Made by a program: the position numbers and the translations under genes
Shown: piece after piece, positions 24,356-35,240 of the stretch
How positions within the stretch are numbered: the stretch's first letter is position 1
Layout: every line of letters starts with the position of its first letter
Assembly: GCA_014825775.1 (NCBI GenBank)
Contig: MVAQ01000020.1
Coordinates: 116,627-180,626, forward strand
Source: Krasilnikovozyma curviuscula
Lineage: Eukaryota; Basidiomycota; Tremellomycetes; Cystofilobasidiales; Mrakiaceae
Length of the DNA stretch: 64,000 bases
Direction of reading: 5' to 3'
The notes under the pieces: generated by a model
Seen by the model: the letters and a program-made list of their open reading frames with translations, nothing else
Databases searched by the model: none
Told to the model about the DNA's origin: nothing

Positions 24356-24835
24356 TTCCATAGAAATATACACACTTAATAACCCCTGTAACATTCCCTT
24401 TATAATTTCCATATCTCATCTTTTTTTTTTATCATTCTCTTTAACATGTTTATCTATTGAATGTTTCTGTTACTATGCCCACTTTACTACTCCCCATCGC
24501 GCAGGAATGATCGGGAGTGGATTGTCAGTGCGGTAACTGGAGGTATCGTTACCTCAAACGATCCGACAACCGGTGTAAAACACTGCAAACCACCAGAAAA
24601 GCGCTCTGATATCCTTCCTACCTTCCAGATGCTACCCACCATCAACTTGCTCTTTTAACCAAGTCAAATACCTGTGAGTCTCGGGATAAATGGTCTGCTG
24701 TGGGGCACGCCGCTGACCAAGAATAACACTTCCACCCACCTGGTTCTTCTCGAAACTGTCACTTGGCAATCTTTCCTTGAAGTTTTCATACCTGAATCCT
24801 TCCTACTTGCACCACTCACCTAAATAATATACACT
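24356..24835. other. Intergenic spacer
   Basis: 3' flank of the TMEM184 gene and promoter of the dehydratase gene. A short open frame around 24504-24658 is the only coding-like stretch and may be an alternative last exon of the upstream gene. Confidence 0.5.
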
Positions 24836-27471
24836 ATGGCTTGTGACGGTGAATAGACCACTCAGTCTGTGCTTCTGTGCTCGGTCAATTTGAATTCTGA
24901 CATTGTATTATCGTTACTCTTCAAACACCTACAAACCAATCTTTATTTAATCGTTCCCACACGATAAACCATCAGGATGTACCTGTGGAGCAGCAGAACA
25001 AGAAGCTGCTGCTGCCGCTGCCGCTGCCATCCCAGGACAGGATCGCAACGAGCGATCCTTCACTTCTCCAGCTGTGGATCAAACGTTTGGAATCGACAGA
25101 CCGTTCCAACCTGCTGTTCCCCTTAGATCAAAGCAGTGGTTCAACAACCCGGAGGACGAAGGTCAGTCAGAACTCCTCGTTCTTCCAAGCACGACGGCAA
25201 AGGACGCTCGAAAGCCTGCATCTTCTCCTATTCTTCGATATTCGTGACTTACACGAATTGTTATTTTCATATATATTGAAATATTCTTTCCCGGAATGCT
25301 TCGATTTGGTGTGACAGCTATGTCAGCTCTTTACATCGAGCGTTACTTGACGTTTGGCCTCACGACAAACGAAATCAGACCCTCGAACAAGCCGATGATC
25401 GGTATTGCCCAAACTGGCTCAGACTTGGTGAGTATCTCTACCTCGGGTCTTCCAAACTTTCGTAGCAGCTGTCAACCTCACTTAGCTGACACTGACGTTT
25501 CCGGGGCACGTCAGGCTCCTTGCAACAGACACCACCTCGAGCTCGCCAAGAGAGTGCGTGATGGTATCATTGCTGCAGGTGGCACTCCCTTCGAGTTTCC
25601 ATGTCACCCTATCCAAGAAACAGGAAAGCGACCCACCGCCACACTCGATCGAAACTTGTCTTACTTATCGCTGTCAGAAGTGTTGTTCAGTTATCCATTG
25701 GACGGTGTCGTGCTGCTGACTGGATGTGACAAGACGTGAGTTTTATATATATTCCTCTTTTACCGGCTTGAAGGAAAGACTCCACTAGACTAACTTGTGT
25801 CGTGCGATGTAGGACCCCAGCACTGTTGATGGCTGCAGCAACGGTCAACATACCAGCAATCGTGATGAATGTCGGTCCTATGCTTAACGGATACTCTCGT
25901 AATGGCGGCCTGGTTGGTTCTGGAACTGTCGTCTGGGATGGTAGAGAAGATCTTTCTGCTGGTAAAATCACACTTGATCAGTTTCAGCACAAGGTCGCTT
26001 TGTCGGCTCCTTCAGTAGGACACTGCAACACTATGGGTAGGCCACACTTCTACTGATTTATGAAAGTTGATGCTGACTTGATGTTCTGAGTCTAGGTACG
26101 GCTTCCACTATGAATGCTTTGGCTGAAGCACTCGGTATGGCATTGCCAGGAAGTTCCTCCATTCCAGCTGGTGCGTTCCCATCCTGACGATTTGATTATT
26201 TCTGATTCTTCCTACCTTCTTAATTCCAGTCTACCGTGAACGAACAGCCTGTGCTTACGTGACTGGTCAAAGAATCGTCGATCTCGTCATTCAGGATATT
26301 AAACCGTCCGACATCCTAACAAAGGAAGCGTTTGAGAATGCAATTGCTATCAATGTTGCCATCGGTGGCTCTACAAATGCTCCGATTCACTTGAATGCTG
26401 TCGCCAAGCATATCGGGATCGATTTGTCAAACGATGATTGGGAGAGAGTAGGATACCACTTACCGCTGCTGGTCAACGTTCAACCTGCTGGAAAATGGCT
26501 TTGTGAGGAGTACCACAGAGCTGGTGGTCTCCCAGGTATGTTCTTCTCTCTTCTGGCTGCTGTTTCACACTTTAAGTACGAACGATGACCATTAAATCTG
26601 ACTTTTAGCTGTCATCGCTGAGCTGCTCAAGAGCAACAAGCTCCCACATCCAAATTGTCTCACAGTATCAGGCAAAACCATAGGAGAGAACTGTGAAGGC
26701 GACTTCACAAACGATCCTCGGGTAATTTTCCCCGTCGACAAGCCTCTCAAGACTGACGCTGGTTTCCTCAACCTCAAAGGTTCCCTCTTTGACTCGGCTA
26801 TCATGAAGACGTCCGTGATCAGCAAAGCCTTCAAGGATCAATACCTCAGCAATCCTGAAGATCCCATGGCTTTCGAAGGCCCAGTCGCCGTGTTCGATGG
26901 TCCAGAGGACTACCATCACAGGATTGAGAAGACACCTGAGATCGCCGGGGGTCACATACTGATCATGAGAGGTGCTGGCCCTCAAGGATACCCTGGTGCT
27001 GCAGAGGTCGTCAACATGATCCCTCCATCTTACCTAATCCAGAAAGGAATCGAGCTTCCTTGCATTGGTGAGTTTCGGCTCTGTAGCTAACTTGTACCCC
27101 ACCCAAACTCGAGCTGACAACTTTGTGTCGCAGGTGATGGGCGACAGTCTGGTACTAGTGGAACCCCTTCTATCCTCAATGCCTCGCCTGAAGCCGCAAC
27201 CGGAGGAATGCTGGGTTACCTCAAAGACGGCGATGTCGTGCGAATCGACCTTCTCAAACGAACCGCCGACGTCAAGCTAACCCCGGAGGAGATCGAAGCA
27301 CGTAAGAAAGAAATGGGACCTTATAACAAAAAAACGCCAAGAAGTCAAACGCCATGGCAGCATCTCTTCAGGCAGACAGTGGGCGAGCTTAGTGAAGGTA
27401 TGGTCATCAAGGACGCAGTGCAGTTCCAAAGGTTGGCGCAGACTCATGGAGTGGCTCGAAACAACCACTAA
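24836..27471 (+). CDS. IlvD/Edd family dehydratase, sugar-acid (pentonate) type
   Basis: Fe-S dehydratase that removes water from a sugar acid or dihydroxy acid. The three cluster cysteines are visible in [31 protein letters not shown] and [20 protein letters not shown]. Wording such as [18 protein letters not shown] and [14 protein letters not shown] fits arabinonate/xylonate dehydratases better than branched-chain Ilv3. The start comes from a 13-nt first exon (MACD+G) joined across GTGAAT...ATCAG, giving [18 protein letters not shown], then [12 protein letters not shown] and the conserved [13 protein letters not shown]. The C-terminus is [12 protein letters not shown]. Family length (~600 residues) is right. 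The true substrate is not set; Ilv3 is the alternative. Confidence 0.88.
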
Positions 27472-27569
27472 GCTGTGTTTTAGATACTTGTTTCCATGGT
27501 ATCTGATGACATATCTCTGGTCTTCAGTTTAAGCAGGCATACAGTAAACTGATCGAAAGATGCATATGA
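27472..27569. other. Short convergent spacer
   Basis: 98 nt between two convergent stop codons; the 3' UTRs must meet or overlap here. Confidence 0.7.
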
Positions 27570-29175
27570 CTATAAAACCTTTGTCAACGGCACCTGTCCA
27601 GACCCTCTCTCTAGAACCTTGGATTTGTTCTTCGGATCAGGTTTCCATCCCATCTGTTGTTAGAAGCACAGCTGACATGAGCTCTGAGATTCGGGAAGGC
27701 GTAGGACAGACAGCCATGGCTCACCAAAAAGATGCACTGAAACGTCGCTGGAATGCCTTTTCGCTGATCATCAGCTGGAGATGTTTTTGAGTTTGAGCCC
27801 GTATGAAGGGCTTCGTATATCGCTGAGGCAGCAATGATAGTGTCGCGCTTCAGGAACGCGGGTCTATGAGAAAGCACATATCAAGGTCAAACCATAGCTT
27901 GAAGAATGTAGATGGCCAACATACCTTCCAAGAACAGCATTGCTTTCTCCCATATCCCTCAGATCAAGCATTAGCTCTACCGCGGAAGGATAGTGAATGG
28001 TGATTTCTTCGGTGTCGATTGTAAGACCTTCGAATTTCGCTGACTGCAGTAATGCTGTCGCATCCTTGGGATCTACAAAGTGGTAAGAAAAGATTGTCAA
28101 GAGACCCGAATGATATCACAGTCACTCCACGGCCACTTACCGATCATCGGGCTGACACGCTGATCCACCCCACCGTTCCTTTCCAGGCTAGCCAGCTGTA
28201 AGCTTGTCCTTAGCTCAAACAGGGTCTCTCCACCGATCATGCAGCCTAAGAAGAATCCACCTGGTTTCAGCAGCTCGTTGATCTGCCTGAGAAAGCCCGG
28301 GAGATCATTGATCCAATGCAAGCCGAACGTCGAGATGACAGCATCTTGAGAGTTGGGTGTTAGGTTCGGGGTGAGGTTGATGAGGGTCTCGGCGGGGAGG
28401 TAGGTGCGAGTGATATCGACTGGTTCCAAATAGCAGACGCGTAAGAAATCTCGCCGCATTGCCGTCAGAGAGTAAAAAGACAATGAGCAGCCCTACCATT
28501 GAATTCATCTTCTGCATCACGGTGCAGCATTTTCTCTGGTTTGAATCAAGATATGGTTAGAGATGTTCTGATCGTAACTGGGAACCGAGGGGCCAACTTA
28601 CCACTCATATCCACCAGCTGTACTTTTTGCACGCCCATCGCTGGATCTAAAAACTGTGAGAAATGTCCTGCGCCCGAACATATTTCTACCAAGGTTGGGG
28701 GTGGAGATTTAACGTCCTGTTCGCAGAGCGAAGCGGCAACCGGTGAGTTAGGTGCTGCTAGTGGAGCACAGATGGACCGTTACTCTTTTCCTCCACATCA
28801 AGCTTCAGACTATTACTTTGTTTATCATCTTACAGACAGGGAATCCCTTGACCTGCCGTTTCCCTTTCCCAGCTTCGATCCCAAGCACAAGAAGGAGGAA
28901 GAACTCACCATAAACCGTTCAATCAGCCGATCAGCAATCTCCTCCCTCAAATAATCTGTGACCTTACTAGTATCCTCTCCATTAATAATTCTTTGAGCAG
29001 ACCGATCCTTCTGCAACCGTTTCGACTGGCGGTCGAAGACTTGGTATGGCGCTGAAGGCACTGGGAAGGAGAAGAGCCGAGAGGTCGAGCTCAGGTTCCT
29101 ACAGAGATGAAGGTTGCATTTTGAAAGGGAGTGAAGGGGGTGTGGGTGAGCTCTGAACGGGAGCAAGCAGATCAT
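27570..29175 (-). CDS. Mitochondrial complex I assembly methyltransferase-like protein (NDUFAF5 type)
   Basis: SAM-fold protein needed for early assembly of complex I; in mammals NDUFAF5 hydroxylates an arginine of NDUFS7. The N-terminus is basic with Ser/Leu/Arg (NLHLCRNLSSTSRLFSFPV), fitting a mitochondrial presequence, then APYQVFDRQSKRLQKDRSA, the typical family opening. SAM motif VEICSGAGHFSQFL; later STFGLHWINDLPGFLRQINE and LKPGGFFLGCMIGGETLFEL. Two last exons give KGIPATFQCIFL joined to MGWKPDPKNKSKVLERGSG and end PLTKVL. The start MICLLPFRAHPH is the only in-frame ATG before the presequence. Presence implies a working complex I. Confidence 0.9.
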
Positions 29176-30361
29176 TCATGTAAGAAAAGTTGGAGAGCTG
29201 ATGCTGCAATGGCAACTAGGGAAGTAGTCGTGGAGCTGGTCCGGCGTTTGGGCTGCAGTGAGATGGCTGCTCGAGGGAGATTTAAGGACAGTAAGTTGGG
29301 AATACGACTCTAGATTGAAAAAGTTTGCTGCTCCGGACCCAGACGATTTTTGATTGTTCGAAGCTCTCCTTTCCGTCAACCAGTTCTCCACCTCGTCCGA
29401 GCGAGTTGGAAAATAAATGATGAATTTTTTTTAGCGTAGAGCTTAGATATAAGAATGAGAGAGATGCTTATACTCTTTTGCAGAGTTTTGTTGCCCAAAA
29501 AAATTATGAAAGGACTTTGTGCTCGCAGAAGGAATAGCGGAAGGTATTCTTGCGACAACCACAGAGACGGCGCGAGTTCTCGTATATCAAGACAAATTAC
29601 AAAGCGTGATGGTAGACTGTAAGCTTGAGTTACTTCTGTCCTGCGGCTAAGCGCTCCAATCAGTTTAAAAAAAAGTCGTTGGTTGACATCTTCGGTCAAC
29701 GACGAAATCACATGCACTGTAGCAAGGTGATCCATCCCAATGAGCGCTACACACAACTCTGTCAGCAACGAGGCACCTTTAAAAGAAGAATTACTTTGGA
29801 CTAAATATCCTACTGTGCGTTCCCTCCAACAGTCATCTCTAACATGTTCCCGCAAACTTCGCTTCTCCCGCGTTGTTCAGGCGTTATGTTTGTGAAAGTC
29901 TTTGAGAAAAGAGGTAGGAGGCTATTCGGAGAAGCCTGGAGGTTAGTTCAAGGTAGAACAGGGCGCAAAGTGGTGTGAACGTACGTTTTCAAGGTGGGGA
30001 GATATGGTCGGACTCGGAAGGGAAAGCTAAAATGTGTGTCAGACCGAGCACATGGTAGTCAGGAGATGAAATGTTCAGAGGGAGACTCTGGGATGATAGA
30101 CTGTGATCTAAAAAGGGATGTTGGATAGACTATTGAAGTTCATATCCGAATTTTGTGGCTGGTTTGCACGGACAATTCGGTTATGAGCTATTCTCAAATC
30201 ATAAGAAGTGTACATACTCTATATAGAGCGCAAGTACAGATGATTACACCCAGGAAAAAGTACAAATACATTATGACTATTTGCAGAAAGCCTGGACGGA
30301 AGACTATTAAAGTCAGGCTCAAGGCCAAGAGTGAGGCAGATAATGACTAGCCTTAAGCCAG
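29176..30361. other. Long intergenic region
   Basis: 1.19 kb between the NDUFAF5-like start and the stop of the next minus-strand gene. A 160-codon minus-strand frame (29376-29855) opens at a TTG rather than an ATG and resembles nothing I know. Otherwise AT-rich and featureless. Confidence 0.5.
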
Positions 30362-31904
30362 TTAAGCCGGCGAAACGCTTTGATTCGTCTGAGAGCCAGG
30401 AGCATGCGCAACCTCATCCATCTTGACGGCGGCATGACCTTTCTTTGGTTGATGATGTGCCCCTCCACCAAAAACCGTAAAAACACCTTTGACGGCATCC
30501 CACGTCGAGCTCGCCCTCTTGTTCTTCTTGGGGGTCTCCACGGCGGCTGGCTCGTCCTCAAGGCTTGCAGAGGTCGTTACTGGTGCCGGCGCCGAGTGTA
30601 TCAGCTTCATCGTCACGCCTCTGAGGAGAGAGCTTGAGGTTGCAAGATCTGATGGGTGGTGTATAGAGGGGGTGTCGATGGATTTTGAATGGGGAGGAGG
30701 ACTTGGTGGAGATGGATTTGAATGTAAATGCGCTAACCGTAAGAGTAGGGTTGACGCGGCGATACGAACGAAAAGAGACTGTCAGCCACAAAAGATCGAA
30801 AGGCAACTCTAAAATTATGAGGTAAGCTAACCTCCTGCTGGAATTGCACTGATTAATCCCATCGTTGGTAAGTTCAGGCTGGGCAGAGCAGGCAAGAACC
30901 CGCTGACCATTCCACTTTCCTTCGCTGACGTATCCAGATGAGCAGCAGAATACCTCTTGGCTTCCTCATCTCTCACACTTCCTTTATGCTCAGGAGGGTG
31001 AGGATGTTGAAGGTGATTATGCTCGGGAGCATGGTTCCCACTGTGCAGAGGTGAGGGGAGCTCCTCATAAGGATGGGTACGATCTGCATGTTCTCCTGAT
31101 CTTGGATGGAAGAGGGATATAGAGTTTCGTACAGATGCTTTGTCGTGCTCGTTGTTGTTGGAAGGTCGGCGTCGGTGGTGCGAAGCTGGGAGGGCGGAGG
31201 AAGGGATGGGTTCTTGTTGAACAGGCAGAGGAGTTGGAGGCTAGAAGAAACCGTTCAAGAGGAAGGTTAGAAACGGCGATAATTTCGAGAACTCATTCTT
31301 CCAGCAAAACCAAAGAGGGCTCCCTAAGCTCGAGCATGTGAGAACCCTCGCCACGCTTGGCTGGCTTGATTTACCACCCAAACTTATCAGCAGTCAACAC
31401 CTCTAGATCACTCGCAGTAGATGCCAGCCACTGGTTGATATGGCAGTGCTGAATGGGAAATAGCAAAACAATACTCACCTGCATGACGGGACGAGGTTTT
31501 GAAGGACTTCTTGCAGATTCCAATCCAACACTTCAATTCAGCCAGTGCCCAACTGGTGAATCCGATTTAATATAAGCTCCAATATACGGATGTGGATGAG
31601 GTTGGTGTCGTATGTCCGAGTCCTCGGAAGAACGTGAGCCTATGGCCTGCGCTGGTGTCTGAAGTACGTAATGAAGATTATGATAAGGCTTTCAGTTTAT
31701 GAACTGACAATTCTAATTGAAAGGGAAATGTAACAATTACCCGTGTATAGACTGTGGAGGGGATGTAATGCGATGTAATGGTTGGGGGCAGCCTTAAGCT
31801 AAACCTCTTCCGAACTGAGTCTTGGAAGGGCTGGGGCGTGACGCAAGCAATACTAGGGCGGTTGGAGCAAAGACAGCCAAGGTTCCTGCTTCCAGAGTAG
31901 CCAT
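30362..31904 (-). CDS. Hypothetical protein, His/Pro-rich with hydrophobic N-terminus
   Basis: Family not recognised. Assembled by eye from six exons: MATLEAGTLAVFAPTALVLL (possible signal anchor), a 3-codon exon, a His/Pro stretch ending HQPHPHP, then VGLESARSPSKPRPVMQ, a long exon from PPTPLPVQQEPIPSS through HRRRPSNNNEHDK, NHAPEHNHLQHPHPPEHKG and LPALPSLNLPTMGLISAIPA, and a last exon with MKLIHSAPAPVTTSASLEDE, TWDAVKGVFTVFGGG and a polar tail. Each join keeps frame across GT...AG introns of 50-240 nt, though donors such as GTTAGC and one AAG acceptor are weak. It looks like a small, low-complexity membrane-anchored or secreted protein. The C-terminal exon and the long middle exon are the surest parts. 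Confidence 0.55.
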
Positions 31905-32270
31905 TGGAAGCGGTTTGATGGTGAAGACATTCTTGAGACAGAACCATGAAATTCATCCAGGTTGCTAAACACGGAGACCGTTTAGATCGAAGGGGCGGTT
32001 GTTGCCTCGAGATGGTACATATCGCATTAAGGAGCCTATTTCTCGGTGTGATCTGTTCCATGGCAATATCCTAAGGGAGAAATAAAATTGAAGAATTATA
32101 ACTTACAAAAGAGCGAGCTCTACGAAAACAAAATCAAATACAACGATCGCCAATTGCCAGAAGTAAACAAAAAAGCATCTTCAGAATGATATGGGCACTG
32201 GCTACAAGAGCAGTACATAAGGGCTAAAACTGGAGCAATACATTAACTACAAGATGACATACAAGTGATG
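31905..32270. other. Intergenic spacer
   Basis: Promoter of the hypothetical gene and 3' flank of the seven-helix gene. A minus-strand frame with ATG at 32061 runs through it but continues in the wrong frame over the next gene. Confidence 0.5.
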
Positions 32271-34698
32271 TTATAATTTACAATCTTCTACAAGCCCTTC
32301 TTTCTCATCCACAGTAGGACCCAGCGAGGCACTCAAGTTATCTCCCTCTGAACCCAACGTCCCTTCGTATTCGACCCTCGAAGACTGGCCATCCTGTTGC
32401 GAGCCACCATCGAGGTCATCAGGTATGTGATACTGTCCTTCCTGATTGCTCCACACATCTTCAAGCTCGAATCGCTCGATGTCAAGGCACGTTGGTGACA
32501 CCTCCTCCGAGATGGTAACTGTCGTCGACTGGGTGTGTATTCGGATCTCCAGCGGTCCCAGAGAACTTGTCTGTTTCGTGTTGAATTTCCTCTTGCCGCT
32601 TGGTGCGGCTATTGGCTGGGCAGCGTTGTTGAGCTGCTGTACGATGCGGGTGCACATGCTACTGCTGGTCGTTGCGTTTCCCGAAGACGATGACGTAGAC
32701 CTTGATATCGTGTGTTCTCCGCGTCGTTGGCGGAAAAGTAGGTTTGTGTAAAATGTGATGATTGTCGATTGACTGGCTAGGGTAAGGAACACGCAGATTC
32801 CCGCACTGGAAAGGAGCATGTCAAGTGGTATCGAGGTGGTTGCTTTCGCCCCGATAGCACCAATGCTGTAAATGATTAGAGCAAGAGGAATGCCGTCAGC
32901 AGATACCCACGTGAAGAGACAACAAAACATATGACGTGAACGAACATGAGAGCGACGGCCATCTACAGGAATCAAACAACAAAGGTGAAGAATGAACAAC
33001 TGCAATTCATATGGGCGGGTCGTTGATGGCAAGGGAAGAGTGACAAGCTTACAAAGACTACGAGCGCCACCATTCGCAGTGCAAAGAAGATCTCCTTCTG
33101 ATGCTGTTTGAACCTCTGGGCACCCCAAGTGGCCCCATCTTCAGCAGCCATACTAACATGTCTTCCTACCGCAATGAGAGGTTGAGATGTTCTCCCACCA
33201 CCGTTGCCAGGACTCGTCTTGGACGGTCTTGCACCCGCCGAGAAATCGTATCCGTACTCCTTCACGGGTAAAGGGAAGCTACCGTACTTCTCACCAAACC
33301 CACCGCCAGTGATAGCGTCAAGGTTGTTTGCTTTCGCAGATGCCATTCCACCTCGACCGCCGCCGGGGTACACGAATGTGACTTGTGCGTTCTTCTCCTT
33401 CTTCTCTTGAGGCATGTTGGGGAGTGGAGGCTTATTTAGTTGAGGACTGAGGATGTTCTTCGCTTTATCGATCGTCGTGGTGATCGTTCGAGGGACGCTT
33501 GTTGTGGAAAGGTTGAGGTTGGCACTATTGTTGGCTGAGGCGGTTACGCCCGAGTAATAATACCCTTTCCCACCTGACCGACCACCACCGCCGTCTCTCG
33601 CAGCAAGTACCATCGTCTTATTTGCCGGACGACGATCTAGGATCGCTAGCAGGCGGTTTCGGCCTGCGCGATGGGAAGAGCCGAACGTCCCGACAGCGAG
33701 TATGATGATTCCAACTGTGAGAAAGGACAATGTCAGCCCCATCTGTCCAAAAAAAAAGAAGTTATAAAGGGGCGCTTACTTGTGGATGAAATGCCTGTTA
33801 GCATAGGTGTGAAAGCGATGACTAGCAGCGGTATACCGAAGTCCGTCGAAGTGTTAATACTGGACCGGTAGGAAAACGAGGTGATCAATCGCAAAAGAGT
33901 CCCAAAAGAGATAAGGATCTTGGATTTGTTTATCAACAAGAATTTTAAGTCTTTGCTCACCAATAGAAGTCGCTTCGTTTGAGAGTTTTAGGATGTCGAA
34001 TGCCACGGACAATAGTCAAAGCACCAAATACAATCCAGACGATGGAAGGAAGACAGACGAGCTACACATGGATTCAGAAACCAGATCAGTCAGCGATCAA
34101 CCGACCCTTCGACCGAAATCCAACTCCAGTGTGTACTCACTGAATAAACAACGGCGGGCTTCTTCATGAACTCTCCAAACTTCAAGAACCGGAGCTGGAC
34201 GGATACAAAGATAGAGAAGATGGCAATGGAGAAGGAGAGGGAGAGGACTGCGGTGCCCGATGTTGTAAAGAAAGATTGCAGAAGGCATAGAGAGCGCGGT
34301 GGTGTGGCTGAAAGGCCGGAGTGGGTCGCAAGCGCATGAAGAATTCTAACCCCACGTTACTTCATTCAGTTCCTAATGCTTTTAAGAGTATAAAACAGAG
34401 CAGCTGGTACTCACGCTAATGTATTGATAACGGAGTAAATTCCCAGTAATACGAGGAAAGAAATCAACGTGGGCTGGAAAGAGAAAGTGGCGCAGGCACA
34501 CAAAAATCAACACGATGACGTTCAAAGACAGGACTTCCTGGACAGAAGGCCACTCACGTTCCTGCCCAGACTGGTGATGTGGGCCACAGCACCCAGGTAC
34601 AGTGCGATGAGGGCAGCCGAAGTGAGGAAGAGAGCGAGAAAAATGATCTGCAGGCACGCGGACGCAGGCGGCGGGGTCGACGTCCCTAACCCAGGCAT
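32271..34698 (-). CDS. Putative seven-helix receptor-like membrane protein
   Basis: No named family recognised, but the layout is that of a GPCR. N-terminus MPGLGTSTPPPASACLQIIF leads into TM1; TM2 TLISFLVLLGIYSVINTL; TM3 around TSGTAVLSLSFSIAIFSIFV; TM4 YSLLVCLPSIVWIVFGAL; TM5 GIPLLVIAFTPMLTGISST running into VGIIILAVGTF. A ~170-residue Gly/Ser/Lys-rich cytosolic loop (NLSTTSVPRTITTTIDKAK, FVYPGGGRGGMASAKANN) follows, then TM6 EIFFALRMVALVVF, a further hydrophobic stretch, TM7 SAGICVFLTLASQSTIITFY, and a long acidic tail ending EKEGLVEDCKL. It resembles fungal orphan receptors with a long third loop rather than Ste3 pheromone receptors. Many short introns. Confidence 0.7.
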
Positions 34699-35240
34699 CC
34701 TGCTCTCCCTGTAAGGATATCAGACGGACTGCAGTCGGGTCTATAGGTACAGCAGCAAGGGGAGGAGCATATTTTGGAGGGAGCGCTGGTTGGAAGAATG
34801 GAAAGAAATAGACTGATATTCGTTTCCCTCTCTGGAGTGTCAGGTTGATCGATTCTCAGCCATGCGTCCGTTTTCGGACGGTTGTCTTTTTCCATCAGCA
34901 ATCCAAGGATCATCGTCGGTCTGAGCTGCAGTGTATAATAAACCGACCTCATATATATGGCAGTCTGAAAGACTTGTGTGATAGGGGGAGAGGAGGACTG
35001 GGCGATGCTGTTTTGATTAGATGAGAGCTTGGCCACGTGAGACAGCTTAAAAAATAAAGCGCGCGTCGCGGCGAGACAGACAAGATCATTGTCGAAAATA
35101 CCTGGGAGTTGAATTACGTGACAAGTTGGCTCTGAAGGAAGAAGAAAGGAACAAAATTTCATACAAAAACGACCGATTGACGCATCTAACCTCTAGCATC
35201 TCCCATCATCGCACAGCGTTCTACCCATCCTGACGTCCGT
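34699..35240. other. Intergenic spacer
   Basis: Promoter of the seven-helix gene and 3' flank of the amidase gene. Contains a CG-rich patch (gcgcgcgtcgcgg) near 35060; no gene seen. Confidence 0.6.

Noticed and set aside
29376..29855. 160-codon minus-strand frame in a spacer
   Set aside because: Opens at TTG rather than ATG, has no domain, and its codon use is unlike the neighbouring genes.
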